Origin: Acetobacteraceae bacterium
GTDB taxonomy: Bacteria > Pseudomonadota > Alphaproteobacteria > Acetobacterales > Acetobacteraceae
Length of the DNA stretch: 8,033 nucleotides
Direction of reading: 5' to 3'
Assembly: GCA_003164305.1 (NCBI GenBank)
Contig: PLSZ01000492.1
Span: forward strand, 1 to 8,033
In this document: positions 1 to 5,900 of the stretch, one piece after another
Layout of the letters: every line of letters begins with the position of its first letter
How positions within the stretch are numbered: position 1 is the first letter of the stretch
Notes under the pieces: generated by a model
The model's input: the letters and a program-made list of their open reading frames with translations, nothing else
What the model was told of the DNA's origin: nothing
Database searches by the model: none
Program-made: the position numbers and the translations under genes

Positions 1-255
1 CAATGGTTAGGACGGCTGGTATTATGCAGAGCGGTTTGCCCATTGGATGCTCCACTGGCCGAAGAGAGCGGCCTTGGAGCCATCGAACTCACGGACCAAT
101 GCCCAGCCCCCGGAAGAGTCAAGGTTTCGGACGCCTGGTATGATACGAATCGTCGGAATGACTGACTCTCGCATCAGCCGTCATCCTCGGGTCGAGTCCG
201 GGGATGACGTTTCGGCATGCGGCGATGGGTCAATCGTTCGGGCGGTCGGTATTAT
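1..255. repeat. Three diverged ~25-bp direct repeats
   Basis: Three similar ~25-bp segments lie at 1-25, 120-144 and 231-255, so the spacing is 119 and 111 bp. Their best-conserved 16-base cores are GGACGGCTGGTATTAT (10-25), GGACGCCTGGTATGAT (129-144) and GGGCGGTCGGTATTAT (240-255); copies 2 and 3 match copy 1 at 14 and 13 of 16 positions. Each core is preceded by a related CAA-N4-5-T stretch (CAATGGTTA, CAAGGTTTC, CAATCGTTC). A partial fourth core (TGGTATTTG) lies at 287-295. The AT-rich ends TATTAT/TATGAT resemble -10 boxes but have no clear -35 partner. Copy 1 begins at the window edge, so the series may continue leftward. No protein-coding gene is credible across 1-305. Function is unknown; regulator sites, tandem small-RNA units or a decayed repeat are all possible. 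Confidence 0.5.
179..209. repeat. Intergenic palindromic hairpin (REP-like)
   Basis: CGTCATCCTCGG (179-190) and CCGGGGATGACG (198-209) form a 12-bp inverted repeat around a 7-base loop; the single imperfect position is a G-U wobble in RNA. GTCATCC...GGATGAC stems of this kind are common dispersed intergenic elements in alphaproteobacteria (family knowledge). It lies ~97 bp downstream of the tlyA stop and could act as a transcript 3'-end stabiliser. It has no following T-run on either strand, so it is not called an intrinsic terminator. Confidence 0.6.
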
Positions 256-305
256 TCATTGCCGTCGCGATCGCCTGCCAGGTCGGTGGTATTTGCCCAT
301 GGAAC

Positions 306-1046
306 CTATTCAAGGAGGGCGGCGATCAAAAACTCCTTGTTCCCCTCGGGCCCCGTGATCGGGCTTTCCTCGATCCCCAGCACGGTCCAGCCGGGCAGGC
401 CGCGCCACCAGGCCTCGACCCGGGTACACACCGCGCGATGCACCTCCGGATCGCGCACGACGCCCTTCGCGCCGACGGCGCCGGGCCCGGCCTCGAACTG
501 CGGTTTGATCAATGCGACAGCCCAGGCGCCAGGCGTGCAAAGAGCGAGACATGCGGGCAAGATCGTCGATAAGCCGATGAAGCTCGCGTCGCACACCAGA
601 ACCTGGATCGGATTGGCGACCACGACGTCTGTCAGATGTCGCGCGTTTGTCTTCTCGTGCACCACCACGCGCGGATCGTTGCGTAGCTTCCACGCCAGTT
701 GCCCATGGCCGACATCCACCGCGTGCACCTTCGCCGCGCCATGCGCCAGCAGCACGTCGGTGAAGCCGCCGGTGGACGCCCCAACGTCCAGGCAAACCCG
801 CCCCTCCGGCGACAGGCCGAAATGGCTCAGAGCGTGATCCAGCTTCAATCCACCGCGTGAGACCCACGGATGATCCTGGCCGCGCACCGACAAAGCGGCG
901 TTCTCCGGCAGCAGATCGCCCGCCTTCGCCACCGCCCGATCGCCCACGAACACCTTTCCCGCCATGATCAACGCCTGGGCCCGGGTCCGGCTATCGACCA
1001 GGCCGCGCGCCACCAGCATCTGATCGGCTCGCTGCTTCACTGCCAA
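306..1046 (-). CDS. tlyA: TlyA-family rRNA (cytidine-2'-O)-methyltransferase
   Basis: Predicted S-adenosylmethionine-dependent 2'-O-methyltransferase acting on ribosomal RNA in the cytoplasm; older annotations call this family hemolysin A. The 246-residue product has an N-terminal S4 RNA-binding domain (about 5-60, including SRTRAQALIMAGKV), the SRGGLKL element (63-69), the SAM-binding motif LDVGASTGGF (86-95), VDVGHGQL (110-117), CDASFIGLS (152-160) and ALIKPQF (178-184). The K-D-K-E tetrad typical of FtsJ-like 2'-O-methyltransferases is traceable as K68, D153, K181 and E238. It is shorter than the 268-residue Mycobacterium enzyme, which fits the short TlyA type that, by family knowledge, modifies only the 23S C1920-equivalent. 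The listed start is TTG at 1046; GTG at 1040 (residue 3) is equally plausible. Neither has a Shine-Dalgarno, and the S4 domain excludes a much later start. The start lies 6 bases past the T-run of a terminator. Confidence 0.93.
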   Translation of the reverse strand: MAVKQRADQMLVARGLVDSRTRAQALIMAGKVFVGDRAVAKAGDLLPENAALSVRGQDHPWVSRGGLKLDHALSHFGLSPEGRVCLDVGASTGGFTDVLLAHGAAKVHAVDVGHGQLAWKLRNDPRVVVHEKTNARHLTDVVVANPIQVLVCDASFIGLSTILPACLALCTPGAWAVALIKPQFEAGPGAVGAKGVVRDPEVHRAVCTRVEAWWRGLPGWTVLGIEESPITGPEGNKEFLIAALLE

Positions 1047-1052
1047 ACGGCC

Positions 1053-1088
1053 AAAAAAATTGGCCGGGTCCGATGGCGGGCCCGGCCA
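1053..1088 (-). terminator. Intrinsic terminator between xseB and tlyA
   Basis: Read on the minus strand, an 11-bp GC-rich stem (arms at 1078-1088 and 1061-1071, one G-U pair, 6-base loop 1072-1077) is followed by A and then TTTTTTT at 1059-1053. This is textbook intrinsic terminator form and is correctly placed to end the tusA-deacetylase-xseB transcript, about 100 bp after the xseB stop. The 3' arm also overlaps a second perfect 7-bp stem, CGGCCAA/TTGGCCG, whose 5-base loop is the T-run itself. The two stems are mutually exclusive. The T-run ends 6 bases before the tlyA TTG. Confidence 0.8.
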
Positions 1089-1151
1089 GGAAAGTTCAAG
1101 GGGAACAGAAGACTTGTCATAACCGGTGCCACGTTACGCGCGGCTTACCGG

Positions 1152-1174
1152 GCGTATGAATTTTGCTCATGCGC
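1152..1174. repeat. 8-bp hairpin just after xseB
   Basis: GCGTATGA (1152-1159) and TCATGCGC (1167-1174) pair over 8 bp, with one wobble, around the 7-base loop ATTTTGC. It begins 12 bases downstream of the xseB stop on the minus strand and lacks a T-run. It may protect the mRNA 3' end or be incidental. The rest of the 140-bp xseB-tlyA gap shows no promoter I can defend. Confidence 0.35.
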
Positions 1175-1186
1175 GGGGCCGGTGCG

Positions 1187-1429
1187 TCATTCCAGGGGAC
1201 GCGTGGTCACGCCGCCGTCGGCGGTGCGGACAATGGCGGCCACCCGTGCCTCGGCCTCCGCCAGCTTGGTCTCACAATGCTTGCGCAACGCGGCGCCGCG
1301 TTCGTAGCAGGTGATGGCGTCCTCCAGTTTCTGCTGCCCGCCTTCCAGGCCGCGGACGATCTGCTCCAGCTCGGCCAGAGCGTCCTCGAACGACATCGCG
1401 CTCACATCTGGCGGTTTGGTCTCGGACAT
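1187..1429 (-). CDS. xseB: Exodeoxyribonuclease VII small subunit
   Basis: Small subunit of exonuclease VII, which with XseA degrades single-stranded DNA to oligonucleotides in mismatch and damage repair. The 80-residue product is the usual family length. It shows the full signature: SFEDALAELEQIVRGLE (13-29), GGQQKLEDAI (30-39), YERGAALRKHCETKL (42-56) and a helical tail EAEARVAAIV, giving the expected two-helix hairpin. The ATG at 1429 is chosen because AGGGG sits 8 bases upstream, overlapping the TAG stop of the deacetylase gene (11 bp between genes), so translation is probably coupled. A longer upstream reading in this frame lies inside the deacetylase gene and is rejected. xseA is not in the window. 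Confidence 0.93.
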   Translation of the reverse strand: MSETKPPDVSAMSFEDALAELEQIVRGLEGGQQKLEDAITCYERGAALRKHCETKLAEAEARVAAIVRTADGGVTTRPLE

Positions 1430-1440
1430 TTCCAGTTCCC

Positions 1441-2373
1441 CTACGCGTTCATCAGGCCGCGCACATGGATCGCGGCGGCGGCGGCGAGCGATTCCAGGTC
1501 GTAGCCGCCCTCCAGCATCGACACCACCCGGCCCTCGCTGTGTTTGCGCGCGACCGCCAGCAGCGCGTCGGTAATCCAGGCGAAGTCGTCGTTTTCCAGG
1601 CGGATTTGCGCCAGCGGATCCTCCCGATGGGCATCGAATCCGGCGGAAATGACCAGGAAATCGGGGGCGAAAGCCTCCAGCGCCGGGATGATCGTGCCGG
1701 CCCATGCGTTGCGGAACGCGTCGGACCCGTCACGCGCGCGCAATGGGACGTTCATGATGTTGTTGGCGATGCCACGTTCCCAAACGTCGCCAGTGCCGGG
1801 ATAGAATGGGCTCTGGTGGGTGGAGCCGTAGAACAGTTCGGGGATCTGGGCGAACAGCGACTGCGTGCCATTGCCGTGATGCACGTCGAAATCCAGCACC
1901 GCCACGCGCTTCATCCCATGCGCGATCCGCGCATGCTGAGCGGCGATTCCGGCGTTGTTGAACAGGCAAAAGCCCATCGGCCGCGACGGCTCCGCGTGAT
2001 GGCCCGGCGGACGCACGGCGGCGAAGGCATTGCTGACGGCGCCGCGCATGACGAGATCGACGCCGTGCACCCCGGCGCCGGCCGCGCGCAACGCCGCTTC
2101 GGCGCTGCCGGCGCTCATGGCGGTATCGGCGTCGATGTTCATCGTGTCGCCTTCCTCGGGCCGAATCGCCAGGATGGCATCGACGATTCGCGCCGGATGC
2201 ACAAGGAGCAGTTGCTCATGCGTCGCCCGCGGCGCTTCTTCCCGCGCCAGGCTGGCGAACTCCGGCGCGTCGAGCGCGGTCAGCACGGCGCGCAGCCGAT
2301 CGGGGCTTTCCGGGTGATACGGGCCGGGGTCGTGCTCCAGACAGGCGGCGTGAGTGATCAGCGCGGTGGCCAC
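1441..2373 (-). CDS. Histone deacetylase-family (HDAC-like) zinc amidohydrolase
   Basis: Zinc-dependent deacetylase of the arginase/HDAC superfamily. Bacterial members remove acetyl groups from proteins, polyamines or other small amides; the substrate here cannot be read from sequence. The 310-residue product is complete for a single-domain member. Catalytic features are all present: RPPGHHAE (121-128, tandem His 125/126), DFDVHHGNGTQ (161-171, zinc ligands D163 and H165), THQSPFYPGTGD (185-196), SAGFDAHREDPL (243-254, zinc ligand D247) and EGGYDLESL (288-296, transition-state Tyr 291). The motif set resembles class-II-like bacterial HDAH/amidohydrolases more than strict acetoin-utilisation AcuC. 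The start is GTG at 2373, one base after the tusA stop and supported by AAGGA 8 bases upstream. No signal peptide is seen, so it is cytoplasmic. It is the middle gene of tusA-deacetylase-xseB. Confidence 0.92.
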   Translation of the reverse strand: MATALITHAACLEHDPGPYHPESPDRLRAVLTALDAPEFASLAREEAPRATHEQLLLVHPARIVDAILAIRPEEGDTMNIDADTAMSAGSAEAALRAAGAGVHGVDLVMRGAVSNAFAAVRPPGHHAEPSRPMGFCLFNNAGIAAQHARIAHGMKRVAVLDFDVHHGNGTQSLFAQIPELFYGSTHQSPFYPGTGDVWERGIANNIMNVPLRARDGSDAFRNAWAGTIIPALEAFAPDFLVISAGFDAHREDPLAQIRLENDDFAWITDALLAVARKHSEGRVVSMLEGGYDLESLAAAAAIHVRGLMNA

Positions 2374-2374
2374 G

Positions 2375-2659
2375 TCAGGGATCCTTCGGGGTTGGCTTCT
2401 CGCCGGAGACCGGTGGATTGTCTGACACCGGATCGGGGCGGCGGCGGATGACGAAGCTCAGCACGCCGGCCTCTTCGCTCATGGCGATCAGCGCGTGGCC
2501 GGTTTCCTGGCAGAACGCTTTGAAGTCGGCGATCGCGGCGCGGTCGGTGGCCAGCACGCGCAAACGCTCCCCCGGCGCCATCGACCGGAGGGACCGATTG
2601 GCGCGGAGCACCGGCAATGGGCAGTTCATGCCTTTGACGTCGAGCAAGGTTTCGCTCAT
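2375..2659 (-). CDS. tusA: TusA-family sulfur carrier protein with proline-rich tail
   Basis: Small cytoplasmic persulfide carrier that relays sulfur from cysteine desulfurases, for example to tRNA thiolation or molybdenum cofactor synthesis. Counting from the ATG at 2659, the product is 94 residues and has the defining CPLP motif with active-site Cys13 (VKGMNCPLPVLRA, 8-20), then the conserved GERLRVLATD strand (30-39), DFKAFCQETGH (45-55) and a C-terminal strand VLSFVIRRR (66-74). A second Cys (50) sits in the second helix, as in many homologues. The last ~20 residues are a proline-rich tail beyond the usual ~75-80-residue fold. The frame stays open upstream to 2752, but those 31 residues do not resemble TusA and overlap a foldable leader, so the internal ATG is chosen. 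It heads an operon with the deacetylase gene (1-bp gap). Confidence 0.88.
   Translation of the reverse strand: MSETLLDVKGMNCPLPVLRANRSLRSMAPGERLRVLATDRAAIADFKAFCQETGHALIAMSEEAGVLSFVIRRRPDPVSDNPPVSGEKPTPKDP
2381..2386 (-). promoter_or_regulatory. Shine-Dalgarno deciding the deacetylase GTG start
   Basis: On the minus strand AAGGAT lies within the last codons of tusA, with the AAGGA core 8 bases before the GTG at 2373. This supports GTG as the real start and suggests that ribosomes finishing tusA reinitiate on the deacetylase gene. Confidence 0.65.
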
Positions 2660-2782
2660 GCCCGTATTGTGGCGACCACCCCGATTTTGGGCAAGGGCGG
2701 CTGAGGCAATCCAGCAGTTCGCATTGTGGGCGACCAACGTGGCCGGTTGCACCTCGACCGGACCATCGGTGCCCCAAAATCG
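2660..2782 (-). promoter_or_regulatory. Structured tusA leader (candidate cis-regulatory RNA)
   Basis: The tusA upstream region contains a long-range inverted repeat: on the plus strand CGATTTTGGGCA (2682-2693) complements TGCCCCAAAATCG (2770-2782) over 12 bp with one bulged base. It encloses ~76 nt that include a perfect CCGGT/ACCGG hairpin (2743-2747 with 2757-2761). A direct repeat, ATTGTGGCGACCA (2666-2678) and ATTGTGGGCGACCA (2723-2736), is also present. A closing stem around internal hairpins, ending ~23 nt before the ATG, is riboswitch-like in outline, but it matches no class I recognise. No convincing -35/-10 pair was found. Confidence 0.35.
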
Positions 2783-2796
2783 CTCTCACCGGTGTG

Positions 2797-2834
2797 CTCG
2801 TGCTGACGGTTCGGTCAAGCCGAACCATGACGAG
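2797..2834. repeat. Hairpin downstream of the phytochrome gene
   Basis: GGTTCGG (2808-2814) and CCGAACC (2820-2826) pair perfectly around a 5-base loop. The outer arms CTCGT (2797-2801) and ACGAG (2830-2834) add 5 bp across an internal loop. It lies ~80 bp after the phytochrome stop on the minus strand. There is no T-run, so it could be a 3'-end stabiliser or a factor-dependent termination region rather than a classic terminator. The remainder of 2835-2913 shows nothing recognisable. Confidence 0.4.
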
Positions 2835-2913
2835 GGATGGAGGATGCCGCTCCGCTCAGGCGGTAACTGACCAGCGTAGCGGGCATGGCTGGCGGGCGAA
2901 GACGGTGAGGGCG

Positions 2914-5900
2914 CTATCCCGGCAGCCGAAATGTCGAGGGATGCTCCACGCTTCGGCGCCGTGTCGCGACAAACGCTTCCGCGGCGTTCGCGGAAAGGGG
3001 GGGCGCGAAGAAAAATCCCTGGGCCATGTCAGCCCCCGACGCCAGCACCATGTCGTACTGCGCCTGGGTCTCGATTCTCTCGAAAACGACCGGCTTCCCG
3101 GCGGCGTGAGCCAAACCGACCACCGCCGCGGCGAACTCCGCGCCCCGCGCGTCGCCGCCGATCTCTTCAAGGAAGTCGCGATCGAGCTTGATGCAATCCA
3201 GCGGCAAACGGCGAAGAAACGACAGCGACGCATGGCCGATCCCGAAATCGTCGCTCGCCACCCGCACGCCCAGTACGCGGAGACCGGCGAGGACCGCGGT
3301 GGCGGCGGTGTCGGCGAGGATGTCCTCGGCCACTTCCAGGCACAGCGCCGAGGGCGGTATCCCCTCCGCTTCGAGCAACCCCGTGAGACCGGAGTGAAAA
3401 CCGGGCTGTGAGAGTTGCCTGAATGAAACGTTGACCGTCATCCATAACGGCGCGCTCTGACCTGATGTGCTATCCCGGGGGACGATCGATCCCAGCGCGC
3501 GGGCCTCGCGCAAGGCTGTCGCCAACGCCCAGTCGCCGAGAGGCAGAATAAGTCCCGACTTCTCGGCCATCGGCAGGAATTGAGCCGGCGACATCCAGCC
3601 GTGACGGGGATGCCGCCAGCGCGACAGTGCCTCGAACCCAATCAAACGGGTCGATCCTGACGCGACCGCGAAGATCGGTTGATACAACAGCGAGAGCTGA
3701 TCGCCGCCACGCAGCGCCTCGCGCAACTCATGATCGAACTCGAACTGCTGGGCCGCGTGGTCGAACAGCGCTGCTTCGAACGTCACGCCGGCGTTGCCGC
3801 CACGCTGCTTCGCCGCGTACATCGCCATGTCCGCGGCGCGGACCAGGTCAAGGTCGCCGGCGCGACTGGCGGAAGCGATCCCGATGCTGGCGGAGATGTG
3901 GCAGGTCCGGCCCAGGATTTCGAACGGGGCTTCCAGCGCCGAGCGTATGGTTTCGCCAAGCGTGGCGATCGCGCTCTGTTCCAGGCCGTGGCACAGCACC
4001 ACGAATTCGTCGCCGCCCAGTCGCGCGGTCAGTTGTTCGGGTCCGGCGGCTTCGGTCAACCGGCGCGCGACCTCCACCAGCAGCGCGTCGCCGGCGGCGT
4101 GCCCCATCGTGTCGTTCACCATTTTGAAACGGTCGAGATCCAGAAACAGCAGGGTCGCGTCCGCCCGCGGGTCCGTCGCGGCCTCCTCGAGCCTTTCCCG
4201 CAACAGGCTCCGGTTCGGCAGGCCGGTGAGCGAGTCGTAGTAGCGGAGTTGCGCGAGTTCGGCTTTGTTTCTCTGGGCTATCGCCGTCTCGATCGCGCCA
4301 CGCAACGCGCCGGCGAGTTCCAGATCGGCCTCGGTCCACGGCGCCGAACGCCCGGTCACGGTTTCTTTCCAGGCGGTGAAGGAGGCCCGCGGGGACAGCC
4401 GGCCGGTTGCCGGATCGACGGTGGCATGGCCGGCGGGATCGCCGCCCCAGGTCACGGTGCGCGCCAGCTCCGGCCGGAACCACAGGATCGCGTCACCGGT
4501 GTCCGGCGTCAGTGGCATCAGCAGCGCGCCCGCGTCGGAGCTCTCGGCGAGTTCGGGATGGCGCACGCCCAGGTCATCGACCGCCACCATGTGTCCGGCC
4601 GCGGCGGAACCCACCACGGTCAGGGCACGCTCGGCGGCTTGTGCCGGTGGCGTGCGGCCCAGAAAGACCGTTGTCCCATCGAGGCGCAGCAGGGCCCCGG
4701 TCGCGTAGACCAGCCGCAGCAACTCCGGCGCCGCCCCGGCCAGGATCTCCGGCAACGGCGCGCTGTCCGCGAGGCGTGCCACGAGCCCGCGCAGCGTGGC
4801 ATTCCGGGCGAGTTTCTCGGCGTAGACCTCGGCCTCGCCGAGACTGGCGAGCAGCAACGAAACGACCTGACCGATCATACCGGCGACCGCGCGCACGTCC
4901 GGGCCCGCGATCCGCGGCGTCGCGTGATGGCAGACGAACATGCCCCAAAGATCGCCGTCGCTTGTGGCGGGGTGCGCCCGTCCTTCGGCTGGCCGTCCCT
5001 CGTGTGACCCTCCATTAGGCCGGGATCCGCCTCCGAGGCCGATGGTCAGGCTCGCCGCTGTGTGCATGTTGCGCATGTATTCCCGATGCACCGGCGACGC
5101 GCTGCGCAGGGCGCTGTGCGTGAGGTCCAGCGGCACCGCGCCGTCCTCCGGGGTATCAATGAGCAAGGGCACGGGCACATAGTTGGCGTCCGCGATCGCG
5201 CCGACACTTTGCCGCGCGTACAGGCGCCTCGCCTGTGGCGGGACATCGCTCGCGGGATAATGCAGGCCAAGAAACGGTTTCAACCGGTTGTCAACGTCCT
5301 CGGCGATCACCTCGCCGTGGCCGTCGTCATGAAAGCGGTAGGCCATCACGCGATCGTAACCGGTGAGTGCCCGCAATCCGCGCACGGCGAGCGCGCATAG
5401 TTCGTCGCGCGTGGTTGCGTTGCGAAACGTTTCCAGCACCGCCTGTGCCAGGATGACCGGCGCTCCTTGCCCAGCCACGGATGGGATCGGCTCAATATCG
5501 ATACAGACATGGCGGCCGGATCGATGGGCTCGCAAACCGAGGAGGCCGCCGTCCACCCCGGGCAGCAAGTGGACCAGACCGGGCGCGGCGTCGGCGGAGG
5601 ACCTCCCGTCCAGAATCGAGCGGCATGCCGGCTCGCCAATAGCCCGCTCCAGCGACTGCCCGAGCACCGACTCCGCCGATCGCCCCAGGATCGCGGACAG
5701 GTTGGCGCTGGCATGCGTGACCCGCATGGTGCCGGTCAAAGCCGCCAGCAGCGCGCCGTGCGGTTGGATCGCGCCGGGAGTATGGATCGGCTCCTGCTCG
5801 CACACGGCCAAATCGGGCCGGACCATCTTGATCATGTCCCGCGGATCAGCCGAGCAAGCGCCGGCCCATTGGAGGGACGATGATGCGTCCTGGGCAATCG

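Noticed and set aside
179..209. Hairpin as an intrinsic terminator for tlyA
   Set aside because: There is no T-run on the 3' side on either strand; it fits a dispersed intergenic palindrome better.
47..358. Possible small genes in the left 305 bp
   Set aside because: The open frames have no ribosome site or family resemblance, overlap each other in several frames, and span the repeats and hairpin.
1120..1134. Sigma-54-like TGGCAC on the minus strand upstream of tlyA (and a copy near 6022)
   Set aside because: The required GC-containing -12 element is absent at the correct spacing at both sites.
1465..2451. Plus-strand open frame (328 codons) antisense to the deacetylase
   Set aside because: No family motif; it fully overlaps a gene with all HDAC catalytic residues.
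2660..2752. N-terminal extension of TusA by 31 residues
   Set aside because: The frame is open but the residues do not resemble TusA, and the family fold begins right at the ATG at 2659. The segment overlaps the foldable leader.
3679..5007. Long plus-strand open frame (442 codons) antisense to the phytochrome gene
   Set aside because: Its translation is Arg/Gly/Gln-rich with no recognisable motif, while the opposite strand encodes an unambiguous phytochrome. Such open antisense frames are normal in GC-rich DNA.
5854..5856. Cys24 of the phytochrome as chromophore attachment site
   Set aside because: Its context (GACSADP) is not the conserved one; Cys42, followed by EPIHTPGAIQPHG, is the canonical position.
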